From Flectobacillus roseus (GTDB lineage: Bacteria > Bacteroidota > Bacteroidia > Cytophagales > Spirosomataceae), in assembly GCF_030056665.1 (NCBI RefSeq), contig NZ_JASHIG010000015.1: a stretch of DNA of 64,000 nucleotides. One strand, given 5' to 3'. Numbering within the stretch: the first letter of the stretch is position 1; each line of letters starts with the position of its first letter. Made by a program: the position numbers and the translations under genes. The notes under the pieces were generated by a model that did not search any database, had not been told where the DNA came from, and was given only the letters and a program-made list of their open reading frames with translations. This document shows, piece after piece, positions 50,325-59,669 of this stretch.

Positions 50325-52214
50325 ATGGCAAAGCGAAGCGATAAGTTTGGAGACGATGCATCTCCACAGGATAAAAAGAAAATTACGAAAGAAGGACTAA
50401 GAAAAGCGTTATCGATTTTTAGATTTACTGCACCTTACAAAGGAACATTTGCGATTGGTTTTATCTTTTTGATTTTATCACAAATCACCTCCATGAGTGT
50501 GCCTTTGTTGATGGGTCAAATGGTAGCGTCTATCCTTTCGCCCAACGATGCCCAACAAATGCAGGCCATGTCCAACAACCCTATGATGCAGCAAATGCAA
50601 AGTAGCTCGGTCATGAACTTGCCAAAGCTGACACTCGACCAAATGACCTTGTTATTCTTGGCGATTTTGGCAGCACAAGCTTTGTTTTCATTCTTTAGAG
50701 TTTACACCTTTTCGAGAGTAACAGAACGCTCGATTCGCGATATTCGTAAAGAGCTTTACGGCAAAATGATTTCTTTGCCTGTAACGTTCTTCGAAAAAAA
50801 TCGTGTAGGCGAACTAATGAGCCGTATTACTTCGGATGTAACTCAATTACAGGATATTCTTTCAGTAACATTAGCGGAGTTTTTCCGCCAAATCTTTACG
50901 TTGATTGGAGGTATCTGTTTGATTATTTATTTCTCAGGAAAACTTACCCTATTCATGCTATCTACCTTCCCGATTTTGGTGGTAGCTGCCTTCTTTTTTG
51001 GAAAGTTTATTCGTAAAAATTCTAAAAAAGTACAAGACGAATTAGCACAAACCAATGTAATTGTAGAAGAAACCCTTCAATCGGTCAATGTCGTAAAAGC
51101 ATTTACTAATGAAGCCTTTGAAGTAAATCGTTATACAACTTCGCTCGAAAAAGTGTTGAACTGGGCACTTCGCACTGCTACTTTTAGAGGTAGCTTTATT
51201 TCATTTATCATTTTTGTTTTATTTGGAGCTATAGTAGGGGTAGTTTGGTACGGTGGTCATTTGGTACAAAACCATGAATTGACATTTGACAAACTATTGA
51301 CATTTATCATCTATACGGGCTTTATCGGTGGTTCTGTAGGTGGTTTGGGTGATATTTATGCTCAAATCCAAAGAACGATTGGAGCGTCTGAACGTATCCT
51401 AGAAATCTTGGACGAAGAAGGCGAAGTATCTACCAACGAGCCAGTAACACCTGTACACGTAAAAGGTGAAATTGTGTATGACAATGTTGCTTTTGCATAC
51501 CCATCTCGTCCAGATGTACAGGTATTAAAAAATATTTCACTGAAGGTAGAAGCTGGTAAAAAAATTGCTTTAGTTGGCTATTCAGGTGGTGGGAAATCTA
51601 CGATTGTAGGTTTATTACTCCGTTATTATCGCTTGAATAGTGGCAAAATTTTGGTAGATGGCCAAGACGTTCAATCATACAATCTAACTGCTTTGCGTCA
51701 AAATATTGCCGTTGTACCACAAGAAGTCATGTTGTTTGGAGGTACCATTCGCGAGAATATTGCTTATGGTAAGCCCAATGCTACAGAAGCTGAAATTACG
51801 GAGGCTGCTCGCAAAGCCAATGCCTTAGATTTTATTGAATCTTTCCCTGAAAAATTCGATACCATTGTTGGCGAAAGAGGCGTTAAATTATCGGGTGGAC
51901 AACGTCAGCGTATTGCTATTGCAAGAGCCATTTTGAAAGATCCTGCAATTTTAGTACTCGACGAAGCGACTAGTGCATTGGACTCTGAATCAGAAAAATT
52001 GGTACAAGATGCGCTTGATAAGTTAATGCAAAATCGTACAACGATTATCATTGCTCACCGTTTGGCTACCATCAGAAACGTTGATACCATTTATGTCTTA
52101 AGAGATGGAGAAATAGCTGAGTCAGGAAGTCATGAGGCATTGCTTTCGCAAGAAGAAGGTATTTATGCCAACCTTGTGAAACTACAATATGAGTCTAGTA
52201 TTTTAAGCGAGTAA
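50325..52214 (+). CDS. MsbA-like ABC exporter (fused membrane and ATPase domains)
   Basis: A 629-residue homodimeric type I exporter half. Six transmembrane helices span about residues 35-350, with an insertion rich in Met and Gln (QQMQAMSNNPMMQQMQSSS) in the first external loop. The ATPase domain (about 385-620) has Walker A ALVGYSGGGKSTIVGLL, signature LSGGQRQRIAIARAI, Walker B ILVLDEATSALD and the H-loop IIIAHRLAT. Relatives flip lipids, lipid A precursors or drugs. The Fur-family gene starts four bases after its stop codon, so both are co-transcribed. Confidence 0.93.
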   Translation: MAKRSDKFGDDASPQDKKKITKEGLRKALSIFRFTAPYKGTFAIGFIFLILSQITSMSVPLLMGQMVASILSPNDAQQMQAMSNNPMMQQMQSSSVMNLPKLTLDQMTLLFLAILAAQALFSFFRVYTFSRVTERSIRDIRKELYGKMISLPVTFFEKNRVGELMSRITSDVTQLQDILSVTLAEFFRQIFTLIGGICLIIYFSGKLTLFMLSTFPILVVAAFFFGKFIRKNSKKVQDELAQTNVIVEETLQSVNVVKAFTNEAFEVNRYTTSLEKVLNWALRTATFRGSFISFIIFVLFGAIVGVVWYGGHLVQNHELTFDKLLTFIIYTGFIGGSVGGLGDIYAQIQRTIGASERILEILDEEGEVSTNEPVTPVHVKGEIVYDNVAFAYPSRPDVQVLKNISLKVEAGKKIALVGYSGGGKSTIVGLLLRYYRLNSGKILVDGQDVQSYNLTALRQNIAVVPQEVMLFGGTIRENIAYGKPNATEAEITEAARKANALDFIESFPEKFDTIVGERGVKLSGGQRQRIAIARAILKDPAILVLDEATSALDSESEKLVQDALDKLMQNRTTIIIAHRLATIRNVDTIYVLRDGEIAESGSHEALLSQEEGIYANLVKLQYESSILSE

Positions 52215-52218
52215 ACGT

Positions 52219-52653
52219 ATGAATGCGAGCGCAATTAAAAGCACCTTGAAGGCCTATAGCCTTCGCCAAACAGAATGTCGCGAAGAGATTCTAGATATAT
52301 TCTTAACCAAAGCTTACGCATTGGCTCATGCTGATGTGGAAACTCAAATGTCTGAAAAGTTTGACCGTGTAACAGTTTATCGTACACTCAAAACATTTCT
52401 AGACAAAGGACTTATCCACAAAGTACTCGACGATGAGGGTGGTATCAAATACGCCCTTTGCAAAGACAATTGTCATGCCGACGACCATAAGCATCATCAT
52501 GATCATGTGCATTTTAAATGCACTAAGTGCGGGCTTACCACTTGTCTTGACCACGTAACTATTCCGCAAGTTGCCTTGCCCGAAGGATACCAACGTGTCG
52601 AAACCAACCTATTGGTACAAGGCGTTTGTAAAACTTGTAATCAGATACTTTAG
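52219..52653 (+). CDS. Fur-family metal regulator (candidate Zur)
   Basis: A 144-residue Fur-superfamily repressor. Residues 1-75 form the winged helix (LRQTECREEILDIFL, FDRVTVYRTLKTFLDKGLIHKV). The metal domain holds the His-rich NCHADDHKHHHDHVHFKC (residues 85-101) with CxxC pairs at 101-104 and 137-140, typical of a structural zinc site. The extra His run before HVHF is more like Zur than iron Fur. It is the only Fur protein in the window and the best local candidate to bind the TTGCAAC-N3-GTTGCAA boxes. It is encoded directly behind the ABC exporter, in an unusual pairing for a regulator. Confidence 0.9.
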   Translation: MNASAIKSTLKAYSLRQTECREEILDIFLTKAYALAHADVETQMSEKFDRVTVYRTLKTFLDKGLIHKVLDDEGGIKYALCKDNCHADDHKHHHDHVHFKCTKCGLTTCLDHVTIPQVALPEGYQRVETNLLVQGVCKTCNQIL

Positions 52654-52697
52654 GGTTTTTAAATATATTTAACACAACCCAACACTAGGCATATCTC

Positions 52698-52726
52698 AAA
52701 CCTCTCTGAAAATGAGAGGTTTTTTA
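52698..52726 (+). terminator. Terminator after the Fur-family gene
   Basis: AAACCTCTC (52698-52706) pairs with GAGAGGTTT (52714-52722), followed by a T-run. A TAGCTTTG -7 element (52729-52736) for the next gene overlaps its end. Confidence 0.85.
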
Positions 52727-52791
52727 TTTAGCTTTGTAAAAAAATCAATAGCTCGTTCGTTCTTCGACTATATACCAACCTTTGCTTAGGC

Positions 52792-53871
52792 ATGAAGATT
52801 TTAGATTTATATATTTTAAAAAAATTCCTCAAGACATACGTTTTTGCTGTTTTGATTATTGTTGCCATTATTTTGGTGATTGACTACACCGAAAAGGTTG
52901 ACAACTTTATCAAAAAACAAGCGCCTACTTCGGAAATTCTCTTTAGCTATTACCTCAACTTTGTACCTTATTGGGCCAATTATATTAGTCCTCTAATGGT
53001 ATTTATTTCGACGGTATTTTTTACGGCAAACCTAGCAGCTCGCACCGAGCTTATTGCAATTTTGAGTACTGGGGTAAGTTTTCTGAGATTAATGCGACCA
53101 TATTTGATGGGTTCGGCATTTGTTGCGGTTATTACCTTTTTCATGGTTGCGTGGATTATTCCGATTGCGAACAAAACTCGTATCAAGTTTGAACGGAAAT
53201 ATGTTATTGATACCTACTATTTCAGTGGTAGAGATGTCCATATCAAAGTTGCGCCAGATACGTACGCCTACATGGAAACGTACGACAACAACTCGAATAC
53301 AGGCTACAGATTTACCCTAGAAAAAATTCAGAATAATCAACTAATGAGCAAGTTGATGGCAGAAAGAATTACTTGGGATACTACTCGTCATAAATGGACT
53401 ATCCATGATTATCGTATTCGTGCCTTTGAAGGTGAGGGAAAAGAAAAGTTGACGTATGGTACCAAAATCGACTCAACGATTAACCTTTCGCCCAAAGATT
53501 TTGACAGTAATTATCAACTTCATGAAACCTTTACACTGCCAGAGTTAAATGCACATATTGCAAAGTTAAAATCTCGTGGTGCCGATGGTGTTGAGGTGTT
53601 TGTGGTAGAAAAATACGTACGATTTGCCAACCCTTTTGCCATTATTATCCTAACCATGATTGGTTTGATTGTATCAGCACGAAAATCTCGTGGGGGCGTT
53701 GGATTTCAGATTGCTTTGGGCTTTATGCTGGCCTTTGTTTACATCATGTTTTTTATGATGAGTAAAGGTATGGCCGAGTCAGGTACGATGCCTCCTCTCC
53801 TAGCAGTGTGGCTACCCAATATTATTTTTAGCGGTATCGGGGTATTACTGTACTATACGATTCCTCGATAA
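52792..53871 (+). CDS. LptF/LptG-family permease
   Basis: A 359-residue inner-membrane protein of the YjgP/YjgQ family, the permease of the LptB2FG machine that extracts lipopolysaccharide from the inner membrane. Six helices flank a periplasmic beta-jellyroll: LDLYILKKFLKTYVFAVLI at the start, INLSPKDFDSNY in the middle and the conserved ARKSRGGVGFQIALGFMLAFVYIMFFMMSKGMAE near the end. Bacteroidota encode two paralogues; which one this is cannot be told here. It lies downstream of the exporter-Fur pair after a terminator, with its own predicted -7 element. Confidence 0.92.
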   Translation: MKILDLYILKKFLKTYVFAVLIIVAIILVIDYTEKVDNFIKKQAPTSEILFSYYLNFVPYWANYISPLMVFISTVFFTANLAARTELIAILSTGVSFLRLMRPYLMGSAFVAVITFFMVAWIIPIANKTRIKFERKYVIDTYYFSGRDVHIKVAPDTYAYMETYDNNSNTGYRFTLEKIQNNQLMSKLMAERITWDTTRHKWTIHDYRIRAFEGEGKEKLTYGTKIDSTINLSPKDFDSNYQLHETFTLPELNAHIAKLKSRGADGVEVFVVEKYVRFANPFAIIILTMIGLIVSARKSRGGVGFQIALGFMLAFVYIMFFMMSKGMAESGTMPPLLAVWLPNIIFSGIGVLLYYTIPR

Positions 53872-53872
53872 T

Positions 53873-53957
53873 AAAGATGAATTATGAGTTGTGAACTAAA
53901 ACTTTAACTATCAACACCTTATACTCATCATTCACAATTTGTAATTTATAAATCCTC
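53873..53957. repeat. Family D repeat
   Basis: GATGAATTATGAGTTGTGAA and the inverted CATTCACAATTTGTAATTTA flank a short core ACTTTAACTATCAACACC. The left half resembles 6998-7060. It starts immediately after the LptF/G stop codon and lies in the 233-base gap before the exporter gene. Confidence 0.5.
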
Positions 53958-54104
53958 TAAATGAGTTAACTTTTCAGTTATGAAACAGCGTGTCTATGGA
54001 CTAATGTTTACTAACTCAATAGTTAACTCATTTTTGTTTATACTCCACTTTTATTTCATTTGTTCTAAAACAAGTATACCTTGGTTGATTAAACAACAGA
54101 TTTT

Positions 54105-54992
54105 ATGCAAAACAAAACTACCAAAGACTATGTCCAATTACACTTTATTGTATTGTTACTTGGTTTTACGGCGATATTAGGGACGCTTATCTCTGTACAT
54201 TCTTTGAGCACTGTATTTTTCAGAACTGCCATTGCCGCTGTCGGAATATATTTTGTTTTAAAGTTTCGTCAGGTAGATTTAAACATAAATCGTTCGGGTG
54301 CAATCAAGTTATTGTCAACGGGATTTTTGATATCATTGCACTGGTTTTTGTTTTTCTTTGCTGCCAAAATATCCAATGTAGCCTTATGCTTGGCGGGCTT
54401 TTCCACTGCTACTTTGTGGACAAGTATTATCGAGCCTATTACTTATAAACGTAAGATTCGTCCACATGAAGTGTTGCTCGGTTTATTGGTCATTGGTGGA
54501 CTTTGCATGATTTTTTTATCAGAAGTAAAGCATATTTGGGGCTTGATTTTAGGTATTTTGGCGGCTATGCTAAGTGCCTTATTTTCGGTAATCAACTCTA
54601 AACTTGGAAAGTCGTATCCTTCACAGGTTATTACTTTTTACGAAATGACAGGCGCAGCAATTACCTCATTGTTTCCATTACTCTATACACTCAAAAGTGG
54701 ATATTTAACCCTCGAGCAAGTAATCCCACACGGTTGGGATTGGCTTTGGTTAGCAATATTGTCTTTGGTCTGTACGGTTTATGCGTTCAGTGTCACGGTT
54801 GAATTGTTAATCAAATTTTCGGCTTTTATTTTCAATCTTGCCCTCAATCTGGAGCCTGTTTATGGGATTATATTTGCCTATCTGATTTTTGGAGAAAAAG
54901 AACAGATGAACTTGGGTTTTTATGCTGGAACAGGCGTTATTTTAATCGCTATTTTGATTTATCCTATCTTGAATAGAAGGTTTGGCAAATGA
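54105..54992 (+). CDS. EamA/DMT-family transporter
   Basis: A 295-residue membrane protein with ten predicted helices arranged as two EamA repeats (about residues 10-140 and 150-285). Landmarks are FFRTAIAAVGIYFVLKFRQ in helix 2, ISLHWFLFFFAAKISNVALCLAGFSTATLWTSIIEP in the first repeat and FNLALNLEPVYGIIFAYLIFGEKEQMN in the second. The family exports amino acids, nucleobases or other metabolites; no substrate is predictable. The ATG at 54105 gives the standard N-terminus. A 15-bp perfect inverted repeat follows about 75 bases after the stop. Confidence 0.9.
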   Translation: MQNKTTKDYVQLHFIVLLLGFTAILGTLISVHSLSTVFFRTAIAAVGIYFVLKFRQVDLNINRSGAIKLLSTGFLISLHWFLFFFAAKISNVALCLAGFSTATLWTSIIEPITYKRKIRPHEVLLGLLVIGGLCMIFLSEVKHIWGLILGILAAMLSALFSVINSKLGKSYPSQVITFYEMTGAAITSLFPLLYTLKSGYLTLEQVIPHGWDWLWLAILSLVCTVYAFSVTVELLIKFSAFIFNLALNLEPVYGIIFAYLIFGEKEQMNLGFYAGTGVILIAILIYPILNRRFGK

Positions 54993-55066
54993 TGCTTTTC
55001 TCTATCAAAGTGAGTATTTATTAATTGGCTAACAAGAAAATCTAAGAAATCAGGTAATTTTGTTAG

Positions 55067-55102
55067 AGCTATCTTTCAAATATGATCATTTGAAAGATAG
55101 CT
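55067..55102 (+). terminator. 15-bp perfect hairpin after the EamA gene
   Basis: AGCTATCTTTCAAAT (55067-55081) and ATTTGAAAGATAGCT (55088-55102) are perfect arms with a 6-base loop. Only a short T-tract follows, so termination is plausible but a regulatory dyad for the next gene is possible. Confidence 0.55.
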
Positions 55103-55204
55103 TTGAAGGCAATAAGCATTTAGGAATTCCAAAATTCTTATTACCAAACATCGTCCTATAAGTCTAAGTAGACTTCTTTCATATTCATTCACTCAAGTTT
55201 ACGT

Positions 55205-56605
55205 TTGGTTTTGAAACTTATACAAACTAAGGCATTTTCGCATTCGATTATCTGGGTAATTTTCTTACTTAGTGTAGTGCCCATTGCTATTTTGGGCTAT
55301 TTCAATCATCCATCGGTAGCAGACGACTATTGCTTTGCCTACATGACCCGTGACTATGGGTTTTGGGAGGGGCAGCGTTTATACTACGAAGGCTGGTCGG
55401 GGCGATATATCTCTAATATGCTATTTCATGCCTCGCCGCTGGCATTTGGTTATTTTGGCTTTGTCAAGATTATGCCTGTTCTCATTTTGGCGCTACTATT
55501 TCATTCATTTTACCTGATGGTTGGCGAGTTTATTCCAACCAGTCGTAGCAATAAACTAGTGCTGACTGGAGCATTTTTGAGCCTTTACATTGCTGAATCT
55601 GCGAGTATAATTGACAATTTTTTCTGGTACACCTCCGTATTTATTTTCCCTATTTCGGTGTGTTATTGGATGTATTTGGTGGCTGTGCTCATACGATATT
55701 ATTCTCCACAATACCAATCTCTTCAAAATGCCATTGCCTTACTTTGCGCCACATTAGTCTTTTTTATTGTAGGTTCAAACGAAGTAGTAATGTTGATGAT
55801 TATTGCTTTTCTAGGACTAGTTTGGCTATATTTTCTTCTTTTTGAAAAACGTTTTGATAAGTTTTTTACCATGCTTGGTATTGTAGCAGTGTTGTGTGCG
55901 TACTTCTTGGTCATCAAAGCACCAGGCAACCAAGTGCGAATGCAGGGAGGTGCTTTGAGTGGTAATATCGTCTTGGCTGTAACAAAGGCCATTAAATCGA
56001 CGATTAAAGATAGTTTTCATTGGGTAGTTTATAGTCCACTCCTGCCTATGACTCTTTTGTTTGCGGCATGGTATCAAAAATTTGTACCCAATACCAAGAT
56101 AGCATTATTCAAAACCAATTTGCTATATACCATCGCAAGCCTTGGGATTTTGCTCACATTAATGTTTTTTGCGATTCACTACGGCAACCCTGATGGCGTG
56201 CCCGATCGTGTCAAAAATGCCATTTATGTGTTTTTCTTAGCAGGCTGGTTTTACTTGATATTAAGTATCTTAAATCAGTTTCCAAAACTGATTACGTTAC
56301 CTTTACACAACGTTGTTTTTGTACTGGGATTAACAGCATGGTCGTTATTTGCTTGGTCAAAAAGTACCAATCTACGAATTATGTATGCGGATATTCGCTC
56401 CGGAAATGCCAAAGGATATGATGAAGAAATGACGGCTAGATACAAGCTAATTCAGGAGTCAAAAGCGGATACCATTTATGTAACACCTTTGAAACACGCT
56501 CCTAAAACTTTGTATTTTGATGAAATCAAAGACAATCAAGACCATCTTTGGAACAAGTGCTATGCGACTTATTTTAAAAAGAAGGTGATTGTGATGAAGA
56601 AATAA
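55205..56605 (+). CDS. DUF6056 polytopic membrane protein
   Basis: A roughly 466-residue inner-membrane protein with around 10-12 hydrophobic segments. After the first helix comes HPSVADDYCFAYMTRDYGFWEGQRLYYEGWSGRYISN, the Asp-Asp-containing extracytoplasmic loop typical of GT-C glycosyltransferase-like proteins and of DUF6056. A second conserved stretch is NPDGVPDRVKNAIYVFFLAGWFY. No ATG fits the N-terminus: TTG at 55205 or TTG at 55211 (giving MKLIQTKAF) are the options. A polyprenyl-phosphate-sugar-using glycosyltransferase role is inferred from the loop only. A family B repeat begins about 25 bases after the stop. Confidence 0.78.
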   Translation: MVLKLIQTKAFSHSIIWVIFLLSVVPIAILGYFNHPSVADDYCFAYMTRDYGFWEGQRLYYEGWSGRYISNMLFHASPLAFGYFGFVKIMPVLILALLFHSFYLMVGEFIPTSRSNKLVLTGAFLSLYIAESASIIDNFFWYTSVFIFPISVCYWMYLVAVLIRYYSPQYQSLQNAIALLCATLVFFIVGSNEVVMLMIIAFLGLVWLYFLLFEKRFDKFFTMLGIVAVLCAYFLVIKAPGNQVRMQGGALSGNIVLAVTKAIKSTIKDSFHWVVYSPLLPMTLLFAAWYQKFVPNTKIALFKTNLLYTIASLGILLTLMFFAIHYGNPDGVPDRVKNAIYVFFLAGWFYLILSILNQFPKLITLPLHNVVFVLGLTAWSLFAWSKSTNLRIMYADIRSGNAKGYDEEMTARYKLIQESKADTIYVTPLKHAPKTLYFDEIKDNQDHLWNKCYATYFKKKVIVMKK

Positions 56606-56630
56606 ATCTGCTAACACATCCTTTCCTTAA

Positions 56631-56860
56631 TTGAGTGATTTTTTGATTGAGTGGATGAGTGATTATTGTTAATCTACATTTTACTAGTAAAGACTCAATG
56701 CTTTGCGTCTAAAGAGGTACCCTGTTGAAATACATTATCAAAAAAGGCGGTCGAAATTAGTTTTCGACCGCCTTTTTTGATTTTACCGTGCTAGATATGA
56801 GGCTGATTAAGACGCAATCATTGCGTCTCTACTGCTAAAGCTCAGATTTTTAACTACTAA
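56631..56860. repeat. Family B element, copy B7
   Basis: It starts ATTGAGTGATTTTTTGATTG and has inner GACTCAATGCTTTGCGTC and GACGCAATCATTGCGTCTC palindromes on either side of a terminator. The right outer end is eroded. It fills the gap between DUF6056 and the convergent MoxR gene. Confidence 0.75.
56740..56778. terminator. Terminator inside B7
   Basis: AAAAAAGGCGGTCGAAA (56740-56756) pairs with TTTCGACCGCCTTTTTT (56762-56778) around a 5-base loop. Two-way termination is expected between the convergent genes. Confidence 0.9.
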
Positions 56861-56885
56861 AGTCAAAATGGTTTCTATTTTCAAC

Positions 56886-57845
56886 TTATCTACCAATAGC
56901 TACTCTTCTCAAAATGGTATCGATTACCTGCATAGTTGTGATACCATCTGCCTCGGCTTCATAATTGAGCATAATACGGTGGTTCAGTACATCAGGGGCT
57001 ATTTCTTTAATATCTTCTGGTAATACGTAATCTCTTTCGTCAAGATAAGCTAACACTTTGGCTGCAAGGTTGAGGTTAATGGTAGCACGTGGTGATGCTC
57101 CAAACTGCACATAACGCGCTTCATCTCTCAAACCATAATCTCCTGGTTTACGAGTCGCAAATATCAACTCGATGATATATCTTTCTAGGGTTTCAGAAAT
57201 GGTAATTTTATTGATTTCTTGACGAATATTAGAGATATCTTCTTTTGTCAAAATAACCTTTGGCCTATAATTAAAGTCCATATTTGACATTTTTTGCATT
57301 ACTTCTAGTTCTTGTTCTTTGCTCAAATATCCCATAAATACCTTTAGCATAAAACGGTCTACTTGGGCTTCGGGCAATGGAAAAGTACCTTCTTGCTCTA
57401 CAGGGTTTTGGGTAGCTAGTACCAAAAAAGGCTTATCCAAAATGTAGCTTTCGTCGCCAATCGTTACTTGTTTTTCTTGCATCGCCTCCAACAATGCTGA
57501 CTGTACCTTGGCAGGTGCACGGTTGATTTCGTCGGCCAAAATGATATTGGCAAAAATAGGACCTTTGCGTACTTCAAAATCGTCAAGCTTACGGTTGTAA
57601 ATCATCGTCCCAATCAAATCAGCAGGCAATAAGTCTGGAGTAAATTGAATACGGTGGAAATTCAAATCAAGGATTTTGGCAAGGGTATTTATCGTAAGGG
57701 TTTTGGCCAAACCTGGCACACCTTCCAAAAGAACGTGCCCTCCAGTAAATAGCCCAATCAACAATCTGTTGGTAAGGCGTTCGTGCCCCACCACGATTTT
57801 ACCCATTTCATCAAATACCTGTTTTATTTTTGCGCGAGAATTCAT
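56886..57845 (-). CDS. MoxR-family AAA+ ATPase
   Basis: A 319-residue AAA+ chaperone-like ATPase. Walker A is GGHVLLEGVPGLAKT (P-loop residues 42-49), Walker B is ANIILADEINRAP, and the sensor-1 region ATQNPVEQEGTFPLPEAQVDRFMLK is the MoxR signature. The family assists maturation of metalloenzymes or surface protein complexes and is normally encoded with DUF58 and von Willebrand proteins. Here the DUF58 gene lies divergently, 342 bases away, instead of downstream as in many batI-type operons. No BatA/BatB genes are in the window. Confidence 0.95.
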   Translation of the reverse strand: MNSRAKIKQVFDEMGKIVVGHERLTNRLLIGLFTGGHVLLEGVPGLAKTLTINTLAKILDLNFHRIQFTPDLLPADLIGTMIYNRKLDDFEVRKGPIFANIILADEINRAPAKVQSALLEAMQEKQVTIGDESYILDKPFLVLATQNPVEQEGTFPLPEAQVDRFMLKVFMGYLSKEQELEVMQKMSNMDFNYRPKVILTKEDISNIRQEINKITISETLERYIIELIFATRKPGDYGLRDEARYVQFGASPRATINLNLAAKVLAYLDERDYVLPEDIKEIAPDVLNHRIMLNYEAEADGITTMQVIDTILRRVAIGR

Positions 57846-58187
57846 CAGTCAATAAGAAGTAAGTTTTTGTATCAATTTGCCTAATCACAAGCGAGAAGTT
57901 ATTGTCATCCGCTTTTTCCAACAATGTTATTTCCCTAGGCTTTCTTGACAAGTTTACGAAAAAAAGCGCAAACTGCCAATCGTATCAGGTTTCAATGATT
58001 TGAAGCTTCTTTGCTCTAATTAAAACCTTCGAGTAGGTCAAACGGCTATGTTTCATTCATTTTTCCAAAACTTTACCTTTGAAGTTGGGATAAAGGGTTT
58101 GATTTTATGGAAAAAACCATACAAATTTACTAAAAGCAAAGAGTCTCGTTCTATGCTATTGTATTACTCGCACAATTCCACTTTCTC
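57846..58187. other. Divergent promoter region of moxR and DUF58
   Basis: A gene-free gap of 342 bases presumably carrying promoters for both directions. I found no clear dyad or repeat copy in it. Confidence 0.5.
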
Positions 58188-59519
58188 GTGAAACAAATCT
58201 TATCTATCTATATCAATAAACCTGTCTATTGGGGATTTACCGCTCTAATTAGCCTTTTCTGTTTAGCATTTGTATTGCCTTGGCTTTTCAATGTTTCTGT
58301 GTTATTGAGCTTGGCCTTTGGAGGAATGCTTTTGATAGACTTAGCTATGTTATTGGGTAGTCAAAAAACGTTTCTTGCCAAAAGATTTATTCCAGAACGT
58401 TTGTCCAATGGCGACCAAAATACCATCGAAATTGCCTTAGAAAATCGTTATGGATTTGAGGTAAAAGTTAGCTTAGTCGATGAGATTCCTTTTCAATTTC
58501 AAAAGAGAGATTTTCAAATAGATACTACATTAGAAAGTAACACAACACAAAATTTACAATACACCCTCCGACCTACCGAGCGAGGCGAATATCTATTTGG
58601 TGCCTTAAATGTTTTTGTAAGTTCACCTGTGGGTTTGTTACAGCGTCGTTTTCAGTTTGAAAAAGATAAAATGGTAGCCGTATATCCCTCATTTTTACAA
58701 ATGCGAGAATATGAATTAATGGCGATCTCGAATCGTTTGACGGATGTGGGTATCAAAAAAATCAGACGAATTGGACATACTCAAGAGTTTGAACAAATCA
58801 GAAGCTACGTACAAGGCGATGATATTCGAACGATCAACTGGCAGGCTACAGCCCGACGCAACGAGCTGATGGTTAATAGCTATCAAGACGAACGAGCACA
58901 GTCTATTTATTGCCTTATCGACAAAGGTCGAATCATGCAAAGTCCTTTTGATGGACTCACGCTATTGGATTATGCCATCAATTCGAGCTTGGTATTGTCA
59001 AATATCGCTTTACACAAGCACGACAAAGCAGGCATTATTACTTTTTCGAATAAAATTAATCAAACACTTTTAGCCGATCGAAAATCTGGGCAGCTTCACC
59101 GCATTTTGGATATGTTGTACCACCAACAAACACTTTTTCAGGAAAGCGACTATGAAGCACTGTATATCCATGTCAAAAAGCAAATCAAACAACGAAGCCT
59201 GTTGATAATTTATACCAATTTTGAAACGGTCAATTCTATGCGTCGCCAGTTGCCTCATTTTCGAAAACTTGCTAAAGAACATCTGGTATTAGTCGTTTTC
59301 TTTGAAAATACTGGTCTACAAAATATCCTTGAGCAACCCGCTTCGACAACGGCAGAGATTTACCAGAAAACTATTGCAGAGAAGTTTTACTATGAAAAAA
59401 AGCTAATTGTGAAAGAATTAGAGCAATATGGGATTCAGGCGTTATTGACAAGTCCTCAGCAATTATCCATTAATACCATCAATAAGTATTTGATGTTGAA
59501 AGCTAAAGGAGCGATTTAA
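58188..59519 (+). CDS. DUF58 domain protein
   Basis: A 443-residue protein with two N-terminal transmembrane helices (about residues 14-32 and 35-52), a beta-sandwich region (NGDQNTIEIALENRYGFEVKVSL, TLRPTERGEYLFGALNVFV) and the DUF58 core GDDIRTINWQATARRNELMVNSYQDERAQSIYCLIDKG. It continues into a von Willebrand A-like fold with a MIDAS-like Asp. Translation starts at GTG 58188. DUF58 proteins work with MoxR ATPases, encoded divergently next door. A role in envelope stress or metal-cofactor assembly is known for related systems, but the target is unknown. Confidence 0.92.
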   Translation: MKQILSIYINKPVYWGFTALISLFCLAFVLPWLFNVSVLLSLAFGGMLLIDLAMLLGSQKTFLAKRFIPERLSNGDQNTIEIALENRYGFEVKVSLVDEIPFQFQKRDFQIDTTLESNTTQNLQYTLRPTERGEYLFGALNVFVSSPVGLLQRRFQFEKDKMVAVYPSFLQMREYELMAISNRLTDVGIKKIRRIGHTQEFEQIRSYVQGDDIRTINWQATARRNELMVNSYQDERAQSIYCLIDKGRIMQSPFDGLTLLDYAINSSLVLSNIALHKHDKAGIITFSNKINQTLLADRKSGQLHRILDMLYHQQTLFQESDYEALYIHVKKQIKQRSLLIIYTNFETVNSMRRQLPHFRKLAKEHLVLVVFFENTGLQNILEQPASTTAEIYQKTIAEKFYYEKKLIVKELEQYGIQALLTSPQQLSINTINKYLMLKAKGAI

Positions 59520-59574
59520 AGGAGTTATCAAGTATTGGTTATCGGTTATTGGCTTTTGAGATGTTGATTTATAC

Positions 59575-59620
59575 AAAAAGCACTAAGCAATCGTAAAATT
59601 ATTGATTGCTTAGTGCTTTT
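59575..59620 (+). terminator. Terminator after the DUF58 gene
   Basis: AAAAAGCACTAAGCAATC (59575-59592) pairs with GATTGCTTAGTGCTTTT (59604-59620) across an 11-base loop, with a T-rich tail. Confidence 0.9.
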
Positions 59621-59669
59621 AACTTTTTGTTTTGTAATAAGAAAAGGTAAATGAATAAAGATGTTCTAC

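Noticed and set aside
53980..54180. 66-codon frame overlapping the EamA start
   Set aside because: It overlaps the true EamA N-terminus in another frame, and the hydrophobic content mirrors AT-rich sequence.
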